From positions 16,677,387-16,741,386 of the forward strand of contig JAGTTD010000014.1 of the NCBI GenBank assembly GCA_018398585.1: DNA of 64,000 bases, read 5' to 3'. The translations under genes were made by a program, and so were the position numbers. This document shows positions 45,411 to 57,795 of this stretch, piece by piece. Origin of the DNA: Simmondsia chinensis (taxonomy: Eukaryota; Streptophyta; Magnoliopsida; Caryophyllales; Simmondsiaceae). The notes under the pieces were generated by a model. The model worked only from the letters and a program-made list of their open reading frames with translations. It did not search any database and was not told the DNA's origin. Position 1 is the first letter of the stretch. Every line of letters begins with the position of its first letter.

Positions 45411-46516
45411 TTCTATAGTTTTTTATTAAAAAGGTTTTTGTAAATACAATGCAAAATACTTAGAGAAGGACTTTGCAAGTAAACTAGAAAAACAAAAATA
45501 AAATAGTATTAAAGGAAAATGACACTAATTCTAAACAGCTAGACATAACTCAAGATATAGTGGATGCATTAGAAGCATTTACCGATAGGAATAAAAATGT
45601 TTCAGGTACATGAGAGCTTAGATGTGGTGGGAGGTTTGTCAGGACACTTGACAAGTTCATAGAGGGAGCCTTAGTGGTAGATCGCGGCATTGAATCTAGT
45701 CCTTTTAGCTAGAATGAAGCAATTAAGTCTTCTAGTTTTGTGCAATCGGTTGCTCGAATTATGCCTGTACAAATGAGATTAAGACAAAGTAGTTACTTTC
45801 TTAGTGTTATATGTCAATGATAAACTACTCATTGAGAATGATGTGGGGGTGTCATTAGCTGTAAAGATTTGATTGTGAAGAAAATTTAATAAGAAGGACA
45901 TGGGAGAAGCCAACTCTACTTTTGGTATTAAGCGTCTGCAAGGTCGTAAGAGTAGGATGTTGGTCTCTATCCAACCACTTATATTGACAAGTCGTTGTCA
46001 GGGTATAGCATGGCGTCCCTCTTTGTTTTGAGTAGTGTTCTAAGACACCTCAAGAGGAGAAGCAATTGAGGACTATTCCATATGCTTTGGCAGTGGGAGG
46101 CCTCAGGTATAGCATGTAGCAAATGACCCTTGATGTTTGCCATGCTGTGGTACAGTAAGCAGATATCGCTCTAACCTAGGTCCGATGGACTAGGTGGCAA
46201 TGAAGCATTTTATCTTGTTCTTGAGAAGAACTAGAGACTACATGCTGATTTTTCAAAGTGATGAGTTGGTCCCAGTTGGCTATACTGATTTAAGACTTCC
46301 AGTTAGATTAAAATGATAGACGTTTGACGTCTAAGTATGTCTTTACCCTTGGAGTGGGAGCCACTAGTGAGAGGAATGTTAAGCAATATTGTATTGCTGA
46401 CTTCACAATAGAGTAATTGAGCTCACTAAGGATTAGGCACAGTCGACCTTTCGTTCAAACTTAAAGGGGGTGAGTATGGACTTTGTCATAAATCGGATTT
46501 TGGACAAGTTGGAGAT
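45411..46516 (+). pseudogene. Copia RT / RNase H remnants
   Basis: Heavily broken. Recognisable pieces: EANSTFGIKRLQGRKSRMLV with YPTTYIDKSLS (about 45905-46000), the usual copia LGIKI-R-R---L-LSQ--YI-K- stretch; IPYALAVGGLRYSM (about 46075-46120); and a later WGAVSW-like region before a TGGAGAT polypurine end at about 46510. A large part of RT is missing. Confidence 0.65.
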
Positions 46517-48445
46517 TGTTAGGAGCAGCGTCCTGAAATCAAGTTCTATTTTGGATATATTATTTTAATTAATAAATGAAATTGAAGTCCTAGTTGTTTT
46601 CTAGCTAAATTTGTGCAAATGAGCATTTATACTGCAACTGATTTTCTTTTGGGAGACATCTATGAGATGGGTGTAGTCCTCACACTACAATTTACATGTT
46701 TGTTTTAAGTGGTTTATGAGACTAAGCCACAGATAGACTTCGAACAAATGGTATGGATTATTGTTTAAAAGGCTCGTAGTTAAAGACAAGTTTGGACCAT
46801 TTGTATGCTAAGTGTATAACGTGATACTTTAAATGACTTGTCTTGGTCATGTGGATGGAGATCCAAAAATGTTGGGTTGGTACGTTTAATAAGTTCGACA
46901 CGCTGAGTTGGACCGTGTGGATTATTTATTTCTAGACTAGTGTCAGAGATGAGTGATTCACGTTGTATTGTTTGAACGACGACTCTAAATCCGGAGGGTA
47001 ATCTGGACTTATGCATGGAGCATTAGTTACTTTGGTGTACTATAAGTAAGGTCTAAATGCATGACTGAATTCCTATGTACACTGGGTAGTGGCGTGAAGT
47101 GCGACAAGGATCAGGTATTCAACGGGGAATCTACGGTCTCGTATGAGATATAGATGTCGCCTTAGTTGATTTGCAAATATTTGAATAGTACAGAAACTTT
47201 GGCCAAATTATTCCAAGTGTTTCACATTCAGAATTTACACTGCAAATATGTTCAAGTATAAATGGATTATTCAGTGAAAGATGAGTCGGTAACTAATGGA
47301 GAAGCTATGAGAAAGATAATGGCAGTGGTTATATTTATCCTTTATCATGGACATCTAGTGGAGGGGTTGTTGTCACCAATATAGTCCATTAGGGAGATAT
47401 CAAATAAATGATTTAAGTCTGGAGTACAGTGAGATTTATTAGTGGAATTAATTCTCATTAAATGGTAATTAAATTATTTTATAAGATGATTAATTTACCT
47501 ATTTGAAGCCATATTTAAATTGTCCCTGATGTCCCTACGCAAGCCTCTGTAATTTTTGCCATTAGAAAAATATTAAAGAATTCATGAAATGAATTATTTA
47601 TGCATGAGATGAATTTTTACATGTGTGAAACAAAACAAAAAAAAAAAAAAAAAATTTCAGAAAACAACAGCCCAGATCATGATTCGCAACGCACCTGGGT
47701 AGCCAATTAGCGCACGACATGTGTCGCGTGTTGGGCTTCCAAAGGGGAGATTCATGTGCCACAGGGTTGGCCAATCAGGCCTTGACCCGTGGCACACGCT
47801 ATTTAACAAAATTATAAGGTGGTTTGTTCCTGGGAAAAATGCAGTGTTTTATTCTTCATTTAATTGAATGATGCGTTTCGATTAGTTATACGCGAATCCC
47901 ACATCAAATTTCCAGCTGATTTTTTCTCCGGTATTCTACTATAAATAGAGGTACTTGTTCCAAGGGTTTGGCACTTAATTGAAATTAAATTTTTGGGTTT
48001 CTAGAAATTGTTTCCGAGACCTAACTGGAGAGAAAATTTTCCGGCGAAATTTTTCTTTCCTCAATTTAATTTTTTTTAGAACACACCATCCGGACAGTTT
48101 AGAGTGATTGCGTAGAAGGTCTCGGGGTCTCGATTTTCTTGGTATTATTTGTATTGGAGCAATTCCAGGTATGTTCTTCTTTCCTTCTTCTTTTAGTTTC
48201 GCTTTTCTATTTATTTACAATATTCATTATTGTACCTGTTTAAGTTTGCCTATTGTTAATAACGGATTAGAGTAAAAGGCCTGTAGATCCAAATTAAGAA
48301 TTGAGATATGTAGATTTTAATTATGAATTCAAATATATAGATTTAAAATTAGGAATTTTAAATCAACCCTAGGTCTGGAATTATGAATTCTAAACCCTTT
48401 CTGTTGCGTAAACTTTAGGGAGAATTTTTAAAATTTGTCCTAACA
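46517..48445 (+). repeat. Copia right LTR
   Basis: 1,929 bp, TGTTAGGAGCAGCG...GTCCTAACA. Its first 1.1 kb matches 40253-41335. A pure-A run lies at about 47637-47654. The later part contains a short TA-rich leader (tataaatagagg near 47939) that may be the promoter. Confidence 0.75.
47939..47952 (+). promoter_or_regulatory. TATA-like element in copia LTR
   Basis: ctataaatagaggt, a good plant TATA context inside the right LTR. Confidence 0.55.
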
Positions 48446-48447
48446 AC

Positions 48448-48460
48448 CAGTATTAGAGCA
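48448..48460 (+). other. Copia-type primer-binding site after the right LTR
   Basis: cagtattagagca, two changes from GGTATCAGAGC. A primer site should follow a 5' LTR, not a 3' LTR, so another internal region once lay to the right. Confidence 0.6.
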
Positions 48461-48486
48461 AAGGGTTTATAGAGATAAACCTATTA

Positions 48487-48864
48487 GTTAAACCTCTAGA
48501 TAAATCTTGAAGCTTAGCCTTGTGAAGAGAGAGATTAGAAAGAAGAGAGGTGAAGGAGATGAGAAATATAGAGAGAATTAGATGAGAGGGAGAAATATCT
48601 CAAAAGAGATTAGGTTGAATTTTCATTGTATGATCCCTCATTAAACAAGATCTAACTACTTATATGAAGCAAGATACAGTGGACTTGGACAAGCTAATGT
48701 CGGGCTTATAAATGCAGCCGCTACTACTAACTCACCTTGACCATCAACAGAAATAACTAACATTCAATTCTAAATTGGCGCCAAAACTACTAGCTCACAA
48801 TATAAGCTATTACAAATCAAACAACTAAGCCTTATTAAATCACAATCGACTTAGAGTCATAACA
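48487..48864 (-). repeat. G3 3' LTR
   Basis: About 378 bp ending TCATAACA. Start approximate (AGTTAAACC, with the TG lost). Has gaggtgaaggagatgagaaa near 48547 and ttggcgccaaaa at 48775-48786. Confidence 0.7.
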
Positions 48865-48882
48865 ATCCCCTTTCCTTGAAAA

Positions 48883-50960
48883 CATTCTGGTCCTCAAGAA
48901 CAAAAAGAAAATTTTGGCTCAACGAAAAACATCTTTCTTCCCAAGTGGTGAAAGAGTCATCCAAATTGCTTCAAGTCCCTCGAACCTCTGGTACGCTTTT
49001 GTTAACAGCTCGCAGCTGCCAGGTCTCCAATACAACTATAGGTTGTAGAGTCAATGAGCCATTTGAACCAACCACCGAAGGTGATGAAGAGAGACTTTAG
49101 CCTTGCTTGACCTGCTTTTTGAGAAGGGAAACATGAAAAACAGGATGTATGTATGAGTTAGTTGGAAGCTCAAGTTTGTATGCCACTTTGCCAATCCTTT
49201 CCAAAACTTTGTAAGGTCCAAAGAACCTCATACGAAGCTTCACATTCTTCCTCATAGCAGCCGTGGACTACCTATAAGGCTGCAATTTCAAATAAACCAT
49301 GTCCCCCCATCAAAAGTTCTATCCGCTGTCTTTCAGTCAACATATAGCTTCATCCGGGCTTGTGATTGATGGAGATTATCCTTCAAAAGTTGCCCTAGAT
49401 GCTTCCTTTGTTGCACTAATTTAGTAATCTCAGCCACATGTGAAACAACTCCTTGCAACAACAAAAGGGATGGTGGATCATATCCATACAAGGCTTAAAA
49501 TGGAGTAGTTCCTAGAGAAGCATGAAAATGGGTATTGTACCAATACTCAGCCAGCCACAGCCATCTTCCCCACACCTTGGGATGGCTAAACACCACACTT
49601 CTAAGATATTGCTCAATGCATTGATTGACCCTTTCAGTTTGGCCATCGGTTTGTGGATGATAAAATGAGCTAAGAGCCAAGGTAGTTCCCAACAAGCTAA
49701 ATAATTCCTTCCAAAAATGATTTGTGAAGAGATTATCCCTATTAGATATTACAAATTGAGGCAACCCATGTAACTTGTAGATGTTGTCAAGGAACACATG
49801 AGCCAATTTCTTAGCTGTTACAGGTCGAGCTAAAATAATGAGGTGGCTGAACTAGGTGAACTGATCAATTATTACCCAAATCACCTCTTTTCCCTCTGAT
49901 TTAGGCAATCCTTTATTGAAATCCATGCTTATGTTTTGCCATACACCATCTGGAACATGTAAGGGTTGAAGAAGCCTTCGATATCTACGATCTCCAAGCT
50001 TAGTTTGCTGGCATACTTCAGAACTTTCCACGAAATCTATCATAGCCTTCTTCAATCCTGGCCAACCGAAATGAGCTTTGAGCCTTTCGTATGTTCCTTC
50101 CACTCCTGAATGACCTCCCCATGCTGAATCATGTGAAGCACTAATAACTTGGTGTCTGAGATTAGTGGAATTTCCAATGTACAGGTTCCCCTTGAGCCTG
50201 ATAATGCCTTTATCCATTGTCACTTCTGCACCAGAACTAAGTAATCTGCCTTGCAAATGCTGAAAGCTGCTATGCATTCTTGTGCAAAAGGATCATCCTC
50301 ATAAGACTAATGCACCTCTTCAATCCAAGAAAGTACAATCACTTAAAGTGCCCCATAGGAGCCCTATGCACAGTCCTCCAATCTGCATGATAGAGCATCA
50401 GCCGCAGCATTCTCCTTTCCCTTCTTGTACTCGATGTCATAATCAAGGCCCAACATCTTCATTAGCCTTTTCTCTAAATCCGCGTGGGAATTTTATGTTC
50501 TAAGAGATGTTTTACGCTTTGGTGATCAATCTTTATTGTAAAATGGCTTCCATCTAAGTAATGTCTCCACTTATCCATAACAAGCAAGATAGCAAGATAC
50601 TTCTTTTCATATGGGGACAATGCTTGATGTTTAGGACTTAAAGCTTGGCTGAGATAAGCTATAGAGCTACCACTATGAGACAACACTGCCCCAATTCCAT
50701 TTCCATTTGCATCAGTCTCTACCATGAATCCAAAAGTCAAATCATGCATAATCAACGCAGGCGCTTTACATATTGTAGATTTCAAAGACTCAAATGCCAC
50801 TTGAGCTTCATCAGACCAGTTGAAGGCATCTTTTTTCAATAAATCTGTTAGAGGCTTGGCTATAGCTCCATACTTAGCCACAAACTTGTGGTAATATCCA
50901 GTCAAGCCCAAAAATCCTCTCAGCTGCTTTAAGGTAACTGGAATAGGCCAATCTCCCATT
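48883..50960 (-). pseudogene. G3 pol: RNase H and integrase
   Basis: RNase H (50474-50959): [17 protein letters not shown] from the RT connection, then VETDANGNGIGAVLSHSGSS and KIDHQSVKHLLEHK. Integrase (49852-50277): GGHSGVEGTYERLKAHFGWP with SSEVCQQTK completes the HHCC finger, and [20 protein letters not shown] the first D. Core end (49495-49806): LPQFVISNRDNLFTNHFWKE and SSFYHPQTDGQTERVNQCIE. A shifted C-terminal region extends to about 48900 with a plus-strand shadow. Stops and shifts separate the parts. Confidence 0.85.
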
Positions 50961-52341
50961 GCTTGGACTTTAGAAGGATCAGTAGAAACTCCCTATAAGG
51001 AAATCACATGGCATAAATACTCTAAATGAATAGGTGCAAAGGAACATTTGGCCAACTTTGCATACAACGTTGCTTGCACATGACCATGAACACTTCCCTC
51101 AAGTGCTTCAAATGTTCTTCAAAGGAGGCACTGTAAATCAAGATGTCATCAAAAAATACCAACACAAACTTCCTTAAGAACTGTTTGAAGACATCATTCA
51201 TGAGGCCAGGAAGGTAGCTGGAGCATTGGTTAAACCAAATGGCATAAAAATTCAAAGTCTCCATGATGTGTTCTAAATGAAGTCTTGTACACACCTTGCT
51301 CCATTACTCTAATTTGGTGATAGCCGTGCCTTAGATCAAGCTTAGAAAAGACTTGCGCTCCATGTAACTCATCAAGCAAGTTGTCTATAACTGGTATGGA
51401 AACTTTTTCCTTCACTGTCATATAGTTGAGCTGCCCGTAATCAATACACATTCTTACCGTACTATCCTTTTCTTGACAAGAATGACAGAAGAGACAAAAG
51501 GACTGTGACTTTGCCTTATGAAACTTGTCTTGAGCAATTCATCCACTTGTTTCTCAATTTCTATCTTTTGAGCATCGGGGTACTTGTATGGTCCTAGCTT
51601 TACTGGCTCTACATCAGATTTGAGACGGATAGCACGATATAAAAGTCTCTTAGGAGGTCAAGCCTTGGGCAGCTCAAACAAATCCTCAAATTCTTCAATC
51701 ACTGCTTGCACTTCAGGATGGGTAATCTTCATAACCTCAGTTAGTGATATAGCAAACAACTATCCTACCCACTGGTAAGTACATTTCTTGAATCCTTTTT
51801 CAAACTTCCTTCCTTTCCTAATTTACAATTGAGCTTGATCTGCCATTTTTTGCAAAGTGACCTTGGAACCGTTAATCTCAAAAGACACTGTCAACTCAGC
51901 AAAATCAAACAGAACTGGACTATAGGATCTCATCCAATCAACCCCAATACCATGTCACATCCTCCCAAAGGCAAGATCCTGAAATCATAACCAAACTTGG
52001 GATCTTGCATAAATCATTGGAATCCTTGGCACTTGTTCCAAGTCATCAATGAATTTCCATCGGCTACTATCACTTCTGGAGGACGAGCCTTGATCACCTC
52101 ATGACCCGCTTTCTTAGCCACCTTCGGATCAATGACGCTGTGGGTGCTCCCACTATTAATAAGGATGATGATAGATTTCTTCCCTGCCTTTCCCTTGATC
52201 CGAATTGTGTTGTGTGTTCCATTACCTGTTAAGGCCTTCATGTAAATTCCAACTTCATCATCAATGCGGTTCTCAAATGTCTCCTGATCTAAGTCATTCC
52301 ACTAGCATCAGATTCTTTACCCTTTGAGAGTTCATCAGCAC
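50961..52341 (-). pseudogene. G3 protease and RT
   Basis: [22 protein letters not shown] and [20 protein letters not shown] (51230-51451), then VFFDDILIYSASFEEHLKHL (51022-51200), split by a frameshift. Protease (52014-52241): KSIIILINSGSTHSVIDPKV, where the catalytic Asp of DSG has become Asn. A damaged spacer lies between. The N-terminal end is an acidic linker cut off at 52341. Confidence 0.8.
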
Positions 52342-52820
52342 TAAAGGGAAGAGAGAGAGAGAGATAGAGACAGAGAGTCGGAGGGGTTAAAAAAAAGGGG
52401 GTGCCTGCAGTGGCCTTCCCAATCGATTGGGTCAATTCCATCCCAATCGATCGGGTGTTGGAGTGCGAGGCTCTACAACGGAGGAGCCCCCGATCAATTG
52501 AGGGGCCGTTAATGCATGCCCTGATATGAAAACAAGCAAACTCTCTCTTTTGTTTTTGAATGTTAATGAAACGTCCCCCTGTTTTTGAAAAATTATTAAA
52601 GAAAAAAAAAATTTATGAAACATCAGAAAATTGGGTTAGCTCCCAAAAGCATTAAGTTTAACATCTTCAGCCGGATGTGGTGTTTACTGCAAAACTAGGT
52701 TAATTCCAAGGATGGGTCCTCAAGGTGAATTTTCTCAAAATTTTGAGGATGATCCCCTAATTCAATAGCATGCTTAAGATGATGGCCATTAATAGTGAGA
52801 AGGCGGCCAATATTGAGGTC
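52342..52820 (-). other. Athila/Tat-like 3' region
   Basis: Non-coding stretch downstream of the integrase remnant. It has a GA-rich run (near 52350-52380), two near-palindromic 14-mers (cccaatcgattggg at 52418-52431, cccaatcgatcggg at 52442-52455) and a related ccgatcaattg at 52488. No LTR edge is visible. Confidence 0.45.
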
Positions 52821-53129
52821 TCAGATCTCAATTACCCCGGAAGGGTATGTTCGGACCACTTCATAAGGTCCATCCCATCTTGAGTGTAGTTTTCCGGGAA
52901 AGAACCGAAGTTTTGAGTTACAAAGCCATACTTTCTGTCCAACTTCAAAACTTTTGCGAAAAATTATTTCGTAATAAAAAGCATTGGTTCTTTCTTTGTA
53001 GAGTTTGGCATTTTCATATGCCTCATATTGCATCTCTTCCAACTCGCTGAGCTGAAGACGTCGATACGACCCTATTTTGTGCATGTCATTATTGAACTAA
53101 TTAATTGCCGAATATGCCCGATGCTCAAG
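52821..53129 (-). pseudogene. Athila/Tat-like integrase C-terminus, left piece
   Basis: Minus strand: HRAYSAINQFNND, then LQLSELEEMQYEAYENAKLY, then SFEVGQKVWLCNSKLRFFPG and LHSRWDGPYEVVRTYPSGVI. This is the typical integrase C-terminal region of Athila/Tat gypsy elements, a different lineage from G1-G5. It continues at 58369-58686 on the far side of L5. Confidence 0.8.
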
Positions 53130-53134
53130 CTCTA
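53130..53134. repeat. L5 probable target duplication, left
   Basis: ctcta; the right flank has ctata (58364-58368), one change. Confidence 0.6.
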
Positions 53135-53698
53135 TGTTAAGGTTACAAAGATTGCTTTTGAACCTTAACCTTGGTTGGGATAGTGAGAGTATGAAATGAG
53201 AAGAGAATTTGGAGTTTAGATGAGATAAGAAGGGAAAGGAGATGAGAAGTAGAGAGAGATATCAAAGATATCAATTTCATTCATAAAAGTTGTCATGGAT
53301 TACAAGCCAGAGCCAACTACTTAGACTACTTCCCCTTAGGGTGGCTCAAGGCTAAAATTATCTAGAGATACAATGCATGTGGACCCATGGCCAAATCGAC
53401 TTAAGTGAGCCGCAACATTTGACTCAACTAACCAATGGCCTTGACCACCACAGCCTAACAAACTCTAGACTTCACTTAATACATGACTCAACCAAACCTA
53501 AGCTACGAATTATATCAAGACTTATTCTAGTTACATCCCCAACACGCCAATACAACTTTCCTACACTAAATATCATCATATAGCAGCAAAACAACAACCG
53601 CAACAAGCCAACAACCGCAAACACCCACAGCAGACCACAACTGCAAGGCAGCAGCCTGGACACCAACAGCCCATGCTTTGAATTCCCGGGTCATAACA
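53135..53698 (-). repeat. L5 3' LTR
   Basis: 564 bp, TGTTAAGGTTAC...CCGGGTCATAACA, matching 57796-58363. Confidence 0.88.
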
Positions 53699-53739
53699 TT
53701 CCCTTTCCCTTGAAAACATTCTTGTCCTTAAGAATAGAA

Positions 53740-56735
53740 GAGAGTTGTAACAGTCAAGAGCAACTTCTTACAGATGTCCTGCAGCTGGAAAGACACCTTG
53801 AAGCAACTCAATCTGAAATTGCAGCAGAGCACATTGTATGATGCTTGTTTTGACTCAATGTTTGTTTTTGAATGTATAATACTCTTCAGGAGGTCTGCAC
53901 TGATCAAACCAAACATCAACAACGCACCCACAACACCTCGTGATGCAGTTAACACAGCTCAGAACTCTATCTTGCTACTAAGAATCACAAAACGTATCAA
54001 TGCTTCTGAATTTCTGCTTGTAGAATGTTGCACATCAGATTTTGTATGTTATTAAGCCCATAAAACTGTATATGAAGTCCTTTAACATCATTGGAGGTCT
54101 TCCAAACTCAAACCAAGAGAACCAAGGATCAAAATCTCCTTGAAGAAATTTCCAATTGCAGCTCAAACAGCCCCATCTGTCGATCATGGTAACAAAACAC
54201 ATTGAAATTCCATAAGAATGCAGCTGCAACTCTTTCATCTTAGATCTTATCCGAAATTTGTATTGCTTACACATCCACTTACTAAAACACCTCAGATCAT
54301 GCTCAACAAACTCTTCATTGCTTTCCAAATCCACATGATATGCTACAGAGCACAATATTGCAGTAGTGCTAAACCGGTGCATCACATAATGACAGATTTC
54401 AGCTCGACTTCTATCCATAGGGATTCTTCTCGATGCGAACAAGTTATTACATCTTCCGAAAGCCTTAATACCACCAACCACACTCAATCTGAACTACTCA
54501 TTTGCTGCTGATAGTGAAGGAATTGTAATTCTCCACTGAATTTCAGCATCTTCTAATACTTCAATGCCTTGAATCTTGTTTGTGAACTTGTAAGATCTGA
54601 AAGTCTCAGCCTTTTCTTCCCAAACTCTTGCATAGAGCACACAAACTAAGAGTTCATCACCCATTGTTGAATGCCAACGACACAATGTCATAACTTGAAC
54701 TCCGAAAACATTCCAATCGACATTGTTAATGCTGCAGCTTACACCTTCCAGCCTGTTCTCAAAACTTTCCTGGATCCAAAGCTCATCCAGCCACCAAATT
54801 TGCCTTAATTGATCAAGCTTTGCTTTCTTGTCAACGAACTTAAGAAAATGTACATCAAATCAGGACACATATGACAATTCAGAGTTACTGAGATTAAATT
54901 CAGAACCAGGCGAGATATGTCTTGCTTGTTAATGCTGAATTCTAAAATACTGTCAGCTAGAATTGATCTTGTTTCCTTATTGTACTCCTTCATCCAAACA
55001 TTCAAGAAATTCTAAAGCTTGTGTCTCTAATTCTTCCATATAGAACTCCCACAACAGATCACAAATGAGCCATAATTCTGTAATATGCTCCAATACTGCA
55101 ACGGGTTTGAATTTCTAGCCAAAAGCTTTTGCATTCCAAAATCAACCCAACCACCAATGGTGCTTGTTCTCTGTACATAGCTCGATAATTACACAGACTG
55201 AATTTGCAGCTCAATACACTTGCCTCATTACTGTCCAGCATTGTCATTCCAACCCAATTGCAGTAACCAGATTCCTTCAAGGCATCAGGGGGTCTTCCAA
55301 TATCATACATAACCCCAAGACCTTCAATACTACTGGATCTTGGCTGAACAAACCCAATTTTCATACCAGTACCCAATTTGTGAACTTCTAGCCTGTTAAG
55401 AATTCTTCTAGAGATTAAACTTGGCCTAAAATGAACTTGGGAAATGATTTTAGCTGATTTCTTAAACCTTTCCTCCAATTCGGCCTCATGTTTCAGCTTG
55501 ATACAATCATGATCTCCCTTCCCCGGATCAAAGGGACCTCTAACATGAACTACATCAGTTAAAGCATCCATTGTACTGGTTTTGGTCTGAACCAATCTGT
55601 TCCAGCCCATTACTACATTTATACAGCTCCAACAACTCAATTGCTTGTGCAGACACAAGGCTTCGCCTTTGTTTAACCATGAAACTCACTCGTGCAGCTT
55701 GATTACTTCTTTTCAATAAAGAATCGACTTTTTTAGCTTCATATAGTCTTGAGAAACTTCTCCTGGATCAGGAGGTAACTCGTCATATGAATGTGTATTT
55801 GAACACACCATTTCTCCACTCCGCGAACTTTGCAATGTATCCATTACATTACTACCAGCACAAATCAAATGCTGATTTCGAGTATCAAGATGCTTTGGAG
55901 AGGTGCTCAACATATTTTGTGGTGCTTTCATTGTTACTACAGCAGTAACACCCACTTCCCTAGTAAAAATCAGAGGTTCGGCTGTAACCGACCCTGGTAT
56001 ACTAGCAAATACATCGATAAAATCAGGATCTTGAGTTGGTTCTTGTTGATCAACAAGCATCCTAACTTCTTCCAGTGGATCATCTTGATGTCCTATAGCT
56101 GAATTGGACTCAATTACAGCAACAACCGGTTGTCCATTGTTCTGTTCTTGCAAACTCAGAAACTCCTTAGGCTGACACACAACCTCACGCTTCAATTTAG
56201 GCTTTGTCAACTTCTTTTTACCCCAAAAATCTTTCATTACTTCACTTAGATGGCTTCTCTTCACTCTGCTCTTCGCTTTCTTTATCATTCTCTTGAAATG
56301 TGAATCATATTCCCATTCCGGAAGCAAATCTTGCTGTAGCTCATCATCAACAATATACTCTAACTCTAGCAAAGAGTTTTCATGATGATTATCTTGATCA
56401 AACTCAGGTTCTTCTAACTTGTGTTCATCAATTTCAGCATTATCATGGTCGAATTCATTTTCAACAACAAAAGATTCCACTTTCACTTTTTGCTCAACAT
56501 TGAACTCTTGTTGTCTAACGCTATCCACAAGCTCTGAAAACTCATTTGCATCAAGAACACCAACACAATCTCGATTACTGTTTGCAAACTGACGATCCTT
56601 AATTTCCTGCCGCCATTCGTCTAATACCTGTTTCATTATCTCATTGCTTTTCCGCCAATTCTCCTCGAGATAAGATTGCTCTAATTTCTTCAACCGGTCA
56701 CTCAACACAGATTGACAAGAGCTATCATCAACCAT
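53740..56735 (-). pseudogene. L-family orphan ORF, L5 copy
   Basis: Function unknown. ATG 56735 (MVDDSSCQSVLSDRLKKLEQ), open to 55713: coiled coil, acidic region (DQDNHHENSLLELEYIVDDE), LLPEWEYDSHFKRMIKKAKS and FWGKKKLTKPKLKREVV, then YDELPPDPGEVSQDYMKLKK. After shifts: PGKGDHDCIKLKHEAELEER and VMYDIGRPPDALKESGY (55280-55560), TLCRWHSTMGDELLVCVLYA (about 54690), and FSWFEFGRPPMMLKDF (about 54090-54140). VWFDQCRPPEEYYTFKNKH follows (about 53860-53920). The most complete set of repeated modules in the window. Confidence 0.75.
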
Positions 56736-57781
56736 ATTTGCAATATTAAGCAACGTTTTGAAAAGAACCAAACTCTGTTCGTAGAGGTATGAACCAAATC
56801 GGTTCGTAAAGGAACAAATTCAATTCGAACCACTTCACCAGATGTTTGCTTAAAGAAATTATACTCCTTCATTCACACAAAACAATCACTTATTAACGAT
56901 TCCACAATCGTGACCGATTACAAACCCTAATATGCAGGTTTTCGCCACAGAGAACTCGAACAAACCCTAACTGCGATGTTTTCTTAAATCTTCAGACTTA
57001 CAATTCTGAATTAAGCTCGATTCTAGATCACAATCAAGTCCTCAACACAATATTCAAAGCCATCTTCAAGAACGAAATCGGATTTCAACACTTTCGGTGC
57101 TCAGTTCAATGTCAGATTTTCACCTAAGCAAATCCCCACTCAAAAACATATAATTCTTGAGAATCAACGCAGATTCTGATGAATTCTCATCACTTCTATG
57201 CTTATCAATAAAATTTCATCACAAACCAGCAACAAACAAAAATTCTCATCGAATTGCAACTTGAAGTTCAGAAACCGTTACCTTAACCTCAGTTACTGAA
57301 TTGTAGAATCAGAATTAACCTGAATGCAGCCTGTTTCTGATCTTTTGATTATGATCAATTATAATGTTGATCAATAGCTCACTTAACTTCTTCTGCAACT
57401 GATCCAATGTATAATTGATCAAGAACAATTAAGCTTGGCACTCAACAACTACTGCTTTGCTTCAGCAGCTAATGCTTGGTCGATTCAATTGAATTCAATC
57501 TGAATCAGCCTTGAAGTTGAATGTAATCACAAATACGGATCAATTATACTTACCTTAATATAATTCAATCAATTTTATCCCATCCGAAAGCAACTCCCAG
57601 GCCTTGCTGATCAGTAAGGCAATACACAAAGCTCTTCACTATCAGAATTCAGAATTGAATTCTTGATAATATAAAACTGAACTAAATTAGTATCAAACTA
57701 TTTTTTTTGATTAATTGCAACACAATCAATCAGATTCTGTAATTTTTCTGATTTAGAGCTTGATTCAGAAGCCAAATCAAG
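56736..57781 (-). other. L5 untranslated leader
   Basis: About 1.05 kb, similar to the L4 leader. No conserved ORF. Confidence 0.55.
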
Positions 57782-57793
57782 GCTTTGATACCA
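57782..57793 (-). other. L5 primer-binding site
   Basis: gctttgatacca, one change from the initiator-Met-tRNA primer-site complement. Confidence 0.8.
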
Positions 57794-57795
57794 AT

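Larger units (their letters stand above)
40253..48445 (+). mobile_element. Decayed Ty1/copia element
   Basis: Left LTR-like block from 40253 and right LTR 46517-48445. Between them are a gag zinc knuckle (about 42780-42930), R1 copy b, gag-pre-integrase and integrase (44860-45410), and RT/RNase H remnants (45890-46450), which is the copia order. The left block matches the right LTR only over about 1.1 kb and then carries a minisatellite. No target duplication is visible, so the ends are rearranged. All coding parts are pseudogenes. Confidence 0.8.
48487..52341 (-). mobile_element. Gypsy element G3, 5'-truncated
   Basis: 3' LTR at 48487-48864, polypurine tract (minus TTTTCAAGGAAAGGGGAT, 48865-48882), integrase, RNase H, RT and protease in minus order. 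The element ends abruptly at about 52341 within the gag-protease linker, where Athila-like DNA begins. Gag, primer site and 5' LTR are lost. Confidence 0.8.
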
